Part shown: in pieces, positions 24,122 through 35,698 of the stretch | Layout of the letters: each line of letters starts with the position of its first letter | Numbering within the stretch: the stretch's first letter is position 1 | Assembly (NCBI RefSeq): GCF_000151315.2 | Contig: NW_011887294.1 | Coordinates: 1,278,601-1,342,600, forward strand | Direction of reading: 5' to 3' | From: Capsaspora owczarzaki ATCC 30864 | Taxonomy: Eukaryota; Opisthokonta; Filasterea | DNA length: 64,000 bases | Program-made: the position numbers and the translations under genes | Notes under the pieces: generated by a model | Database searches by the model: none | What the model was told of the DNA's origin: nothing | What the model saw: the letters and a program-made list of their open reading frames with translations, nothing else

Positions 24122-24195
24122 TTGAATGGCTTATTGTTTAATGAAGAATACAAGGGCGACGCGTAAATCCGAGCTTTTCGAACAAAAGGTTGTTG

Positions 24196-25617
24196 CTAAA
24201 CTTTGCGGATTGCTTGAGGCTTCATCGGCAACTTAAACCGCGTTCCGCATGTCGGACATAGCCCTCGCTGATCGCAAAAGATGGAAAGACACACTGAACA
24301 GACAAAGCCCACGTCGACAATTCGGCGGTGGCAAAAGCACGCCGAGCGATAGTCCACGACAGTCGGCTGTGGTAGAATCAGGAGTTCTCTTGCAGCCCGA
24401 TCAGCAAGTCCAAACATCTGCGTGAGGAAACAACATTTCAAGTGAGATTGAGCGCATCCATGGAAGAAGAGGGAAGGAAGGCGGGCAAGCAGGCCCTTGC
24501 AGACGAAACCAAAAACGAAAAAAAAAAAAAAAAGTTGCACAATACCATTAACGTCTGAACGAGATCGTCATTCGACTGGAGCTTGATATACGCCCCTTTC
24601 GTCAAGTCTACGGCTTGCTGCAGGAAACCCGAGTCGTCGGGCGTCAAAATAAGGGCATCGATGATGACGCCCAGTTTTTGCGCGGCAAAAATGGTGTTCA
24701 TCAATTGTACGTAGTGCGCTGGCACGTCTTCAGCCGCGTGGACAACCAAAATGCGCGACCGACAGACCACGCCTGGTGGTAGTGCCCTCCTGGTCTTGTT
24801 GATGTGACACAGAGCGACAGAGAGGGACGAAACGAGCTGCGACGTCATGGCGGAGCTCATTGGAGGTTTTGTTGGTGCTTTCAATCCATTTGCTGCGCCG
24901 GTTGTGTCTGTTGCTTCATGGCCATTCTGGTCTTGCCATGGAGCTGGCCGGAGCACGAGTTCCCGCAGTGCAGCAGCAACACGCAAGTTGGCCGATGCAA
25001 ACTGCTCGTGCATGCCGTCGTCGATCGGACGCGATGATGATTCTACCTGTCGCTTTGGCTCTTCGTCGCCAGCGTCCATAGGAATTGCGCCTTCGCGTCT
25101 CTTGACACCAGAGGTATCCTGTGCCAATCAATCATCCAAATCATTCACCAGAGACGAGTCAGAACATTGCGCGACGACGACGACGACGACGACGTAAACG
25201 AGGTCTACATCGATCGTTCGGACGACCTCGCGATCGGATTTTGTTTAAAATTGTTACGTGCGTTACCTCTGGGGTTGGGTAGAGCAGCAGGGACTCTGAG
25301 ATGTGGCTGGCGACGAAGGCGACCGAGTTGCTCCTGCGCATGAGGAGGTGCGCATTGGCAAGCAAGAGCAGCGCATCGACGAGCGCGCCGAACGGCAGCT
25401 TGCCCTCTGGACTCGAGGCAGCACTGATGCCGGTTGCCAGCGGAGTGGTGGTCGCCGCACAGGACGCAGCAGTGACGGCAACGCTCGCCTGCATGACAAG
25501 CGGATTGGTCTCGAGCACCACCACGAGCTGGCTCGCCTCGTCGTCCTCGCCCACCATCGCCATCGCCGTTGACGCAGCAGCGCTCGTCGGTGCTTGGTAG
25601 AGCTTTGCAGAACTCAT
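24196..25617 (-). CDS. GTF2H3: TFIIH core subunit p34 (Tfb4)
   Basis: Three exons (25267-25617, 24546-25118, 24196-24417; all junctions phase 0) encode 381 residues; human p34 is 308. The N-terminal vWA-like domain begins at residue 29 (ASQLVVVLETNPLV) and continues through ALLLLANAHLLMRRSNSVAFVA and, after an Asp/Glu/Arg-rich insertion, CRSRILVVHAAEDVPAHYVQLMNTIFAAQ and GVIIDALIL. The C-terminal C4 zinc finger is complete: ACFCHRRIVDVGFVCSVCL, then IFCDQRGLCPTCGTRF. p34 pairs with p44 in the TFIIH core for RNA polymerase II initiation and nucleotide excision repair. The extra length comes from loops at about residues 47-62 and 118-200. The divergent partner LENG1 starts only 161 bases away, suggesting a shared promoter. 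Confidence 0.93.
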
Positions 25618-25778
25618 TCAAAAACGCGAGAGCAAAACGTCGAAATAGGCACAACACAAAAAACTCTAAACGACTGAGCTTAGCTTGTTCGGCCCAATTT
25701 TGGTTGGTTTCTCAGTCCATTTCTCAGTCTTTTTTGTTTTTGTTTTTGATTGTGTTTTTTTGATACAAGAGCGACGTT
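25618..25778. promoter_or_regulatory. Short bidirectional promoter region, TFIIH p34 / LENG1
   Basis: Only 161 bases separate two opposite ATGs. The LENG1 side is T-rich (25730-25760). Regulatory function is inferred from geometry alone. Confidence 0.45.
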
Positions 25779-27036
25779 ATGAACATCCTGCCAAAGAAGA
25801 GCTGGCATGTCGGCAGCCAGAAGAACATTGACCGCGTCGAGCGCGACGAGCGGCGGGAACGCGAGGCGAACGAGGCCAAAGTACGGACCTGTTCTGGAGA
25901 TGGGCTTTTTTGTTGGAGACCATTGAAGTGATAACTGACGGTTGTGATACTGTTAATGTCGTTGGTTGTTGTTGTTGCTGTTGTTGCTGTGGTTGTAGGA
26001 GCGACGGGCGAGAGCGGTCGAGAACGAAGCACGACTGGCGCTGCTGCGAGGCCGAGCTGGAGCAGACGACAACAACGACGACAGCGGCGGCGGCGCGTCG
26101 AGACCAATCGACCCATTCCCAGACAATCAGGTGAGCGCATTTGATTGGATTTGGGGAAACCAAGCACTCGAACGGGAAGGGCTGGAGTTCGAGCTGTGGC
26201 ACGTTCGAGCTTGTGGTTGGCACCGCTCAAACGTCGGTGTGACTAACTCAACATGACCATTGTAGCATGTGAATCTGTTCGCAGAGCATGAGAAAGCCAC
26301 AAGCAGCATGGTCAATCGAGAACACGAGCTGGAGGCGCGCGCAGAGCGGGAACGGCAGGAACAGCGACTTGGAATACTGGTCAAACTCGGGCAATCGGCC
26401 ACTGGAACGTCGGACAGCGCCCTGCCGTGGTATGCCAAACCACCCCCGTCGTTCGGGAAGGACGGCGATGCATCCAGCAACAGTGCAGCACATGATTCGG
26501 GGAGCTCGCGAATACATGCTTCCCGCTCGTCGTCGCGACACGAACCGTACCCGACGTCCGACGAAGCCAAGGCTGCCGCGAAAGCCGCCCGCGAGAGGAA
26601 ACGAAAGGCTGCAAGCGACCCTCTTGCAGTCATTTCGAAAGAGCTCGAGCTGCAACGAAAGGTGCACGATGCGTCCCTGCCTGCAACCACCACCTCCAGC
26701 GCGTACGAAGCCTACCGAAACGCCGCCTTGAATCGCGTCCAGCCATCGACAGCTTCGAGCACCCTGCGCGTTGGAACCAATTCGTCCAAAGAGGTGCAGC
26801 TTGCCCGGATGCGGGAAGAGCGCCTGGCTCGCGAACAAACGGAACGAGCTCGTGCAGAGCGCCTGCTCAACTTGGGCGGAGCGAGCTCGCATACTAGCAG
26901 CAGCCGTTCGTCTTCCGTACAGCAGCGCACCTATGATAACGCACCCATCGACGATACCGTTCCCCATCGACGAAAGGGAACACGAGTACGTGACGAATAC
27001 GGCCGGACCATTGGCTTTGAGGATGAATTTCAGTGA
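25779..27036 (+). CDS. LENG1: LENG1 homolog, Cir_N-domain protein
   Basis: Three exons (25779-25880, 25999-26130, 26266-27036; all phase 0) give 334 residues. The N-terminus MNILPKKSWHVGSQKNIDR is the hallmark of LENG1, followed by an Arg/Glu-rich helix (VERDERREREANEAKERRAR), the Cir_N module shared with spliceosome factor CWC25 and CIR. The HVNLFAEHE block (VDLFRE in the human protein) and a conserved LGILVKLGQS...LPWYAKPP motif follow. The C-terminal half is charged, with a helix at KEVQLARMREERLAREQTE matching the human LRAERLRREAAER segment. Animal LENG1 is a nuclear protein linked to spliceosomal complexes; its molecular function is not well defined. Confidence 0.9.
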
Positions 27037-27141
27037 TGATTATATTGTGTTAAGAACAATCCATGGATTAATTATTGTACAAAGACGAGTTGAGCGCGAT
27101 GGCAGCTCGTTTTCCAGCGTGGAAACCGCGTTGTTGGCCGC

Positions 27142-29848
27142 TTAGTAAAAGGTCTGATACAAGCCATCAGCCCCGCCAGTAACCACGCCATGCTCAAACA
27201 TGCGCATGCACGTGACAGATTGTCGATGCGCAGGATACACGGCTTGGCAAATGGCATTGCAGGGATACTCCAGGACCTTGCACTCGGACCAACAGTCTGC
27301 ATCTGTCGCAATCATGCTCCTGTTCAGCTCGTGGAACGACACCAGCCCACAAATTCCAACTCGCTCCCTACCAAACGCACATGGACAATGTTTGAGTAAC
27401 ACGATCCAGACATCTCGAGACAGAAACAAACCGTTCCACAAAAACAACAAAAAAAAAAACACTCGGACACAAAAAAAAACCTGCTTACTCGTCGTGCCAA
27501 TCTTCTTCGTAGACGTGGGCGCCCCAGGCTAAAACGCCATCGCGGAAGTCAACACAGGCAGCGGGTCGGAAGAGGGTGAGGCCGTGCTTGTCCTGCAAAA
27601 AGAACCGGGCCTGCACTTCGTTGAACAGTTGCATGTCGTGCTCGAAAAACATGCCGCCTTCAGTGGCAGATTGCAATACAGCGCCAGTTTGAGAAAATGA
27701 ACCAGACGGGCTCCCACCACCCGAAGCAGCAGCAGCAGCAGCAGCAGCCGCGCTAGAAGGCCCAGGAGCGGATGTTGACGACGACGCAGCTGGGGCTGGG
27801 GGCGAAAAGTCAGATGAAGATCCTGGGGCATTGGCTGTCTCCGCTGAATGTGTAGCTGCAGCGACTGCATAAGATTGTGGGGCGAATCGAAGACGAATAA
27901 CGCTGCCGAGCTTGGAAGGAGCGTGATAGGCGTGCAATGGCTTGCTCGCCTTTCGAATATCGTAGACACAGGTGAACTGGTCCCAGCCCGCGGAAGCAAC
28001 ACAAAAGGGAAACAGTTCTGACGTCGCGACGGCAGAGACGACCGACTGGTGGGCCGTAATTTTCAATGCAGCCGGCTGTGCGGCGCGCGGGTCGACACCA
28101 ACCACGTAGCCGTTGACCAAGCCAGCATACGCCAACATGGTGGCAAAGCAGGAGGCAGGATCGGCGTTGCTCTCGACCATCGAGTCCGCTGAGAGCGGCG
28201 AGGCAATGCAACTAACGGGTCCCGGCATGCGCAGACTAACGGGCGTTTGAACGGGCAAGTGCCAATCGTTCAGATTACAATCCTGCGAGCAGTAGTAGGT
28301 GCCGTCCAGCCGGTAGATTCCAGAGCCAGACAAAACATGATTATCGATAATGGGACAAACACTGGTGACAGGCCCTGTATGATTGACCAGCGTGATGCAG
28401 TCCCGACCATCGTTTCGATTGAAATACAGGCAGCCGTCCGTGCCACCAAAGAGCACAGGGAAGAGGCCTTGGTCTTGCCGCTCGGAAGTCGCACCGTGCA
28501 ACAAATCCATGCAGCAAATCTCAACGGGGTGCTCTAGCGTCAGTGATCGGAGCCGCAGCCCTCGGAGTCGTTGATGCCATGGTCGCTGCAGCATGCCTTG
28601 GATTTTTTTGGCGCGGTTGGGCAGCGGTAAGGTGGGGAAATCGGCGACAGCGCTTTCCACCTCGGCTCGCGAAATGCTGGCCGCCGTGGGCCGGATTCGC
28701 CCAAACTCAACCTCTGCTTCAATAACCAGATGCTTGGCTGTCTTAAGATCGGTGATGATGGCTGGATCGCGCGGACACAGATACAGGGCGTCCTCAATGT
28801 CGGGGATTGCCTTGGCGAAGTCGCCCAGATGCATGTAGGCCACGCCTCTTACGTGCAGCGTCTTGGCTCGCTCAAAGTCCGACATGGACTGAAAGGCGAT
28901 GGAGTGGATGAGTTCGTTGCACAGGAGAACGGCCTCTTCCGGGCTGTCGAGCCGCAGGCAGCACTGTGCGGCGTTTCTGCACAATGCACACCAAAGCACT
29001 AACACGTACGACGTATACTGGTCTGACAGACGCCGAAACAGAGCCATGCCGCGCTCGTAAAAGCTCAAGGCGACCTCGTAGCGGCCCTCGCGGTAAAACA
29101 TGTTTCCGGTCAGCTTGATGCGCATCCCATTCTCGTACAAGTCGCCAGACTCGAGCCGCCGATCGTCCTCTATTGCTGAGAGTCGCAGCCACGTGTGTGA
29201 CGACAGCACTATTGGCTTTAACGGAGCAGGGCCGTTGAGCACAGCGCTCGCTCGGCTGCGTCTGACTTGTGGAGCGATGGATTGACTTGCAGTCGAGCTT
29301 GGCGCTGGCGGCTGTCCTGATGGTTTCTGCGGGTGTCCTGCTTGGTTTCTGCTCACAGCAGCAGCGCTACCGGCGGCGGCGGCAGCAGCAGCAGCAGCTG
29401 AGGCGGGTTTGGCTTGAGCAGGTGGCTGCTGCTTTGGTGCTTGCGCAGCTCCAACAAGCGCCTGCGCCTGCTGCCGCGCGGCTGCCTTGGCACTGGCCAG
29501 CGTCTTTGCAGCGACGTGTGAGGAGACGAGCGGTCGACTGGCAGCAGCCCCAGCAGCAGCAGCAGCAGGAGCAGCAGGAGCAGCTCGAGCGACCTGTGGA
29601 CTCGTGGATCCATGCGATGCGGCGGTAGCAGCAGGAGCAGGAGCAGCAGCAGTGGTCGCGGTCGCAGTCACGGCTGGCGTGGCAGCTGGAGCGGCGATCG
29701 CGGTCGTTGGAGCAGCTTGAGTGACTTGAGATGCTTGAGTGACTTGAGCGGGTTGAGTGGGTTGAGTGGCTGCTTGACTGGCTGCTGCGTGAGTGGTGGC
29801 TTGGGTGGCTTGGCTGCTACTCCGCGCTGTCGCCGACTTGCGCCCCAT
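27142..29848 (-). CDS. TPR and WD40 repeat protein of unknown function
   Basis: Two exons (27489-29848 and 27142-27367) joined across a 121-nt T-rich intron; the phase-2 junction reads DEERVGICGLVSF and adds a terminal WD-like blade (VTCMRMFEHGVVTGGADGLYQTFY). Total 861 residues. The first 190 residues are Ala/Gln/Thr/Pro low complexity, opening with (Q/S)ATQ-type repeats. A three-motif TPR block spans about residues 250-385 (ALSFYERGMALF, AQCCLRLDSPEEAV, GVAYMHLGDFAKAIPDIEDAL). A degenerate WD40 propeller follows (HTGPVTSVCPIIDNHVLSGS, HQSVVSAVATSELFPFCVASAGWDQFTCVYD), interrupted by an Ala/Ser/Pro loop. I do not recognise an orthologue. The TPR-plus-propeller layout suggests a scaffold or chaperone-linked adaptor, which is inference only. 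If exon 1 ended at its own stop the propeller would lose its last strands. Confidence 0.8.
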
Positions 29849-30109
29849 TTGCTGCGTATGTATCACAGAACACTCCTCAGCGCTGCTCAGAACGAACGAA
29901 CTTTGTCTTGGATTTTGGAACACTGCAAAGAATCAAACGGGAATACGAACGAATGAAGAGTGTAGAGAGAGAGTTGAATCTCAGAAAAAGCGGAAGGCAA
30001 AATCTCAGAAACGCAAGGATGCCTGTTGACATTCACTTTACGAGGTTTAGTGTTTTTCTCTTTTGTGATCTGACTTTCTCAGTCCTTTTGTTCTTCTTGG
30101 TTGAGCGAA

Positions 30110-30651
30110 ATGGCCGATGAGTTTCCGTGGTGCCTGTAAGCTTACAGCAGATTGAAAGTGGATCCGGTCTCAGGTCTCAGGTCTCAGGCCGAGGTCCTGT
30201 TGTTTCTGTTTGTGCGTTTTGTGGGAGGTGAACTGACTTTTGGTGTTATGACAATGGACAATGCAGGACGATCGATGTGCCGTTCCCGACTGCGCGACTG
30301 GCAACGATCGCATACAACACGCTGGTCGTCGACGAAGAGCCAAAGAAGTCGGACGTCCGCAAGACACTGCAACTCTTACAGAATGACACAGTCCTGAGCA
30401 TGTAAGCGCACACCCCGGCGCACAGGAGGATAGACAGACTCAGGGAGCAGGGGAAGCTGAGCTGAACCTCAATGAACAATAGTGTGCGTGCTTGCTTGCT
30501 GCTTGCTGACTCGACCTCACACAAAAACAATTGCGACAGACATTTTGCAGCGCGGGAAGGACGGCTTTTGCGATCAGCAACACAGTCCATGATGAACTTT
30601 CTGCGACTCACAATCGACACAATGCTTGCCTTCCCGGATTACGCACGATAG
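30110..30651 (+). CDS. PCC1: KEOPS/EKC complex subunit Pcc1 (LAGE3 family)
   Basis: A very small three-exon gene: 30110-30135, 30267-30401, 30540-30651; phases 2 and 2 agree and give 90 residues, the size of yeast Pcc1 (88). The protein reads TIDVPFPTARLATIAYNTL, VDEEPKKSDVRK, then VLSIHFAAREGRLLRSAT and a final amphipathic helix, the standard Pcc1 alpha/beta pattern. Pcc1 is the dimerising subunit of KEOPS, which with Kae1, Bud32 and Cgi121 makes the t6A modification on tRNA and affects telomeres and transcription. The first exon carries only nine codons; no single ORF here would have revealed the gene. It is divergent from the TPR/WD40 gene with 261 bases between starts. Confidence 0.9.
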
Positions 30652-30993
30652 ACGTGCTAGCGTTTGTTTGGTGAAGTAGGCGTTGACAATAATAACTCAA
30701 CACAACGTGTATTGTGTTTGGCTTTGTACAAACGAGGAACGAAGTCAAAAAAATAGAAAAAATTCAAAGCAAGGCGAAAAATGGACAATGAAATAGCAAA
30801 AAACGAGGTCAAAAGGAGCAGCCGTATCGTATCGTGGGGAGAAAAAGGGCAATAAGGTTGGGAGGGGGGGGAGTAAGGATACGGTAAATGATATAGTGGT
30901 AGTAGTGGCGGTGGTAGGGTAGACGAGAAAAATCAAACCAAACTGAGAATGTCGAGTCGAACAGGCGAAAGATGAGCTACAGAGCCAAAACCT
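30652..30993. other. Convergent 3' spacer between PCC1 and the PKD-like kinase
   Basis: 342 bases with A-rich plus strand (30745-30790) and a G8 run (30866-30873). No gene seen. Confidence 0.4.
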
Positions 30994-33900
30994 TCAAACC
31001 GAGGATTCGGCCAAATCAGCATCATCTATGCTGGCAACAATGTCCAGAACAATGGAGCTAACGTCTGGCTGCGAGGGCGAGGCAAGAACGGGTTTGTCAG
31101 GAACTGTGACTGTAACAGTCAGCTCAGGCTTGGACGAGACGACCGTGATCTCGGTCGCACTTGATGCAGAAAGCCGACTGGGTGACTTTGACTCTGGAAG
31201 GGAGGGGGAAGTGGGTCGAGCGTTAGCGGGCTCTGAAGTCCGAGTCGGGGTGCTGGGAGAAGCCCAGTCAATCCCAAGGCTGCGGATGGCATCGTGAAGA
31301 TCGGCATCCTATCATTGGAGAGACAACAAAAGGCATGCCGCGTAAGATTCAAGATGACACACCGCCCCGCGGGTCCCCAAGGTCCCCAAAATCATTGCAA
31401 AATTATCGCAAAAACCAAAAAACATCACATAAACCAGTACCTGGAACCAAGCGTGATTCAGAGCGTCGCGAATCGAGTAGCGCTTGGCGGGATCGACCAC
31501 AAGAAGCTGACTGATCAGATGAATGGCTGCAGGAACCGGAGACACACAAACAGAAAGGTGAACAACCCAAACAATCGTTCAAGCTCCTCGCCAAGTCAAA
31601 GCCGCAATACATACCTGCTGGGGAAACATGCTTCCATTTGTCTGGAGCAAACTGGAGAGCAAGAACTTGGGACAGCTGATCCGACTTGTCGTCGAACGGA
31701 AGGGTGCCAGCCAGTGCCGTGTACAGCATGACTCCGAGACTCCAGCAGTCAACATTTTTCTGATAGCCATTATTGTGGCCTCCACGCTTCATGACCTCGG
31801 GCGCTAATCATCGAAAGAAAGACGGGGGGGGTTGGAGGCGTTGAGCAAAGCAGGAGAGTGAGAGCACGCTGGCAAAGTAACAAGACCAGCAACAAGACAG
31901 ACAAGCAACAGCAAAGAAGGAAAAACAAAAACACAAGCAATGACGATCTCGTCGTTCTAGTCACGTACCAACATAGGCCGGTGTGCCGCAGACGGAATTC
32001 ATAAAGGACGATTCTCCGACCATTTTGGCAAAACCAAAGTCGGCAATCTTGACACGAATGGTCCGGTAGCCAACAAGGTCATTGACGTCGATGCGGCGAT
32101 CGAGCAAAATGTTGTCGGGTTTCAAGTCGCGGTGGGTGATGCCGCGATCATGCAAATGGCACAGAGCAGAGACGACTTGGTAGAATAGGAACTTGGCTTC
32201 GTGATCCTGCAATCGCGTGCGCGACAGCGTAAAATCGAGCAAATCGCCGCCCCGCATCAGCTCCATGACAATGTACAGCACGTGTGAGGTCTCGTACACA
32301 TCTTCGATGCGCACAATGCCTGGATGATTGATGCACTTGAGGATTTCAATCTCGCTATTGATGTCATGCAAAATTTTCTGCCGGAGGAGGAAGCGCTTCT
32401 TGTTGATCATCTTGACGGCATACTCCTTGCCGGTGGATTTGCGCGTTGATACCATCACAACGCCAAACTGACCGACTCCAAGAATGTTGTTCTGGGACGA
32501 CTCGTCGGCGGTGAAGTACTCGGCCGTAAAGTCGCCGCCAGACCGACTCGAAGAGATGGGTCCCGACTGCGCCAATACACTCGAGTTGGAAGCGATCGAG
32601 TTGAACGACGCGTTGAGCATGGACGTGTTCGTCGGAGACAGAGGTGGGAAGAGCATGGAGCCTGACGAAATGGAGGATGGAGTGCCGACAACTTCCAGAC
32701 CTCCGGAATTGTTTGCAATGCTGATGGCTGGCACAGGCTGGTTGAGTTGCCGGGGTAGACTGGCTTGTCGCACGAGCAACGTGCCAGAGCTCAGGGAGTT
32801 GGGAGAGGGCGACTCGGATGCCCCCGAAAGCGAGAGGGTCGACGACTCGGGCTCTGCGTCTGGTAGGACCAAACGGGGTGTCTCGCGCTTGCTGGTCGTA
32901 CGACTGAGTGCGTCGTGACTGGCAGCAGATGGTTGGGACGCAGACAAGTGTGATGCAGATAACTCGGATGGGACAGCCTCGGCGGCGCTGGTGGTCTCGT
33001 GAGCAGCACCTTCAACGGCGTGAACAGCAGCAGTCTTGCGGTTTTGCCGCACTCGAGCCTGCTGGGTTGGAGTTGCTGGGGCTGATAGTTCGCCTTCCGA
33101 GTTGTCGGTGCTTGGAGGATTATCAATGCTGGGGTTGCGCTGCAAGTTGCGTGAGGGTGTCGCGGTCAACGAGCCCGAAGAGGGATTTCGAACAAGAACC
33201 TTGCGACGGCCCAATTTGCGACGCGCAAAGTTGCCAGTGCTGCTACCATCTCCCCCCGCGGTGGTTGTGGTCGAGTCTTGTCGGCGGGTCGCAAACTCGT
33301 TCACAAACCCTGCAGCCGTGCTGCCTTTGCGGATGGTATGGTCGTCGTCGGAAGAATCGTGTTCGTCTGAGCTCGCCGTCGCCGAAGCTGATGCTGGGAC
33401 CGACCCGGAAGGACGAGCAGAGTGGCTAGTGGCAGCGGGTGTGTTGGTCTTGACAGCGTGTGGTTGCTGTTGTTGGTGCTGCTGCTGATGTTGCTGCTGC
33501 TGCTGCTTACTACTGGATTGTGGTTCCATGGTAAGGTCTGCTGATGTGATTGAACTAATGGACGAAATGGACTCGGTGTTGCCCAAAGACCCGCCGCTCG
33601 ACCAGTCGGACGAGCCGTCCGGGTTGGAGCGTGTCGAAGCCAGCGCTGCGCGTTGGGCTTCGCAATTCAGAGCATCCTCGTGGCACTTCTTGTGCGTCAC
33701 CATGCGACACTGGTCGCACTTGTATCCCTGCTTGGCGACGCCCCAGATGAAGAGGTTGCAGTGGTCGCAGAACGTCGGGGTGTTGAAATGGGTAGCACGG
33801 AAACGATGGCCGTTCACTTCGTGCACTTTGCCAGCCTTCTTTGTCACGTTGAACTTGCGGCCTGTGGTCCCCTGTCCGGCAGGTGACTGAGGAGACGAAG

Positions 33901-34165
33901 GAATCTCGGTAGTAGAAGAAAGATTAACAAGAGCAGGACTTCCCGGCTCGGCTGCGTCGGAACGCTGTCGGTTGTACGCGATTGGGGCAACACCAGGAAA
34001 GGAGGACATGTCGGCGAGTGTGTGCCGGTGCGCTTGCTTGCTCGTAGCAGCAGCCACGTTGTCAGTTGGACGTCCAAGTAAAGCGTATGCCTTGCTTATT
34101 GAGGCGGGTCGAACCTTGGGCTCGTCGTCAAATTCGCCAGCACGATCAGAAGAATTGGAGCTGGA

Positions 34166-34217
<52 letters not shown>

Positions 34218-35698
34218 GTGGTGGGGCTTGCTGTGGTGGGGCTTGCTGCCGAGCTTGCACTGTAGCGGACTTCGCCATGACGGCTGGCGCTGGTTGAACC
34301 GCTCAGCCCCAGAGCGCCGCTGCTCATTGCTCGTGATGTGTGTGAGAAGCGGTTGGTGGGCGTCGGTGTCGCTGACGCAACGCCATTCTCGCCCTCAGTC
34401 GATTCGTCTGCGGCTTGGGTCGAAAATCCCTTGTTCATCGCATGCACCACGACAGGGTGCGAGGCAGTGCTCGATGCAATGGGTGCTACGGTTGTGCTGA
34501 TAAGAACGGGCGACGAGAGAATGGCAAGTGGTGGAGGGACCACGGAGCTGCTTGGTCGCGGAACCGACGAGACTGCAGCGACCTCAGCCAAGGGTAATTG
34601 TTTGGCAAGCTCGACCTCGGCCATGGATGCTTGCTTGGTCAACAGAGGCGTGCCAGCCGCCGATGCTGATGTGGATGTCAAGGCCATGTATGTCGCTCGT
34701 CGCTCGGAATCGCACTTGTGCGGTGCGAGGTCGGCGCAGTTGAGATGGCAACAAAACCCGCACAACGAGCACCCCTTTCCCTTTCGAACAATTCCCCAGA
34801 TAAACCTCCTACACACTTCACACAGCGTGGGTGCCGTGTAGTTGACGAGCATAAAATTGTGTGTTTCCTTGTACTTGCGCTTGGCCAGGCGGTGTTGCTG
34901 TCGTCGCAAACCCGTTTCTTCGCTCGCGGCATCGGCCCCGTCCGCGTCGTCGTCCGAGGTTGCTTCGGAATGCGTGGCTGAAGGCAAGGTGCGAAGTTCA
35001 TCGCGAGAGGCGTACGTTGACGGAAGCGAAACAGGCGAGACAAGAATGGTTTGCGAGCCGGAAAGCGTGGGTGTCGACAGCGAGGGTGGAGTGACAGCCG
35101 TCGTCTTGTCCGCCGCTGAGGTCGTAGTGGGGGGATCCGAAAGCCGAGGATCAAGCGAAATGTGCCCTTCCCGCGCTGGCTGTCTTCGCTGCATGAGTGA
35201 GGGTGAGTTTTTTGCTGATTGGGCGCTTGATGACGATTGGAGGCTCTGTGCTTGTGTGGTGGGCTCCAAATCGGACTCTGTCGATAACGAGCGAGACGGA
35301 GGCACGTCTGGAGGAGTTGTAACGAGTGTGGCGGACACGGGAGCACACGCCGCCCCCGCTGCGACCGATTCGTCTGAAAGAGTGTCCCGTGAGGAAGTGG
35401 TGCTCATAACGTCGGGGTCGGACTGGTTTGCTGTTGGAGAAGCAGTCACACCGGATACTAGTAGCGCTCCAGGCGAACAAGGAGGGGTGGTTGCCAACGA
35501 CAAACATGCAGACACGCCGCCGACTTGAGACGTCGACAGAGCCACCGACGCGGCCCCTATCCCTGCAGCATCGGCCGCTGCAGTCTGACTAACAAGAAGT
35601 GATCGAGGGTCTCCGTCAGCGCCAATAGTGGCCTCCGCGGATGCCGACCGACTGACTGGCGCAGCAACAGGCGGCAACCCGCCGCACTGGTCTGCCAT
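30994..35698 (-). CDS. Protein kinase D-like Ser/Thr kinase with two C1 domains
   Basis: Four exons (31969-35698, 31615-31803, 31441-31526, 30994-31308), phases 1, 1, 0, total 1439 residues. Two C1 zinc fingers with the full H-C-C-C-C-H-C spacing lie near residues 278-328 (HNFMLVNYTAPTLCEVC) and 628-678 (HRFRATHFNTPTFCDHC), separated by about 300 low-complexity residues with a poly-Ala run. The kinase domain (about 1065-1335) has GVGQFGVV, YAVKMINKK, HRDLKPDN, DFGFAK and GTPAYVAPEV (the last spans the first intron), so it should be active. GESSFMNSVCGTPAY, LAGTLPFDD and KRYSIRDALNHAWFQ favour the PKD branch of the CAMK group. The PH domain between C1 and kinase in animal PKD is not visible; that interval is Ser/Thr-rich. 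C1 domains imply recruitment to diacylglycerol membranes. The start MADQCGGLPP follows an in-frame open stretch without homology. Confidence 0.87.
34166..34215. repeat. Coding GCT/AGC triplet repeat (poly-alanine) in the PKD-like gene
   Basis: About 17 GCT units on the plus strand, read on the gene strand as a run of some 18 alanine codons between the two C1 domains. Confidence 0.9.
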
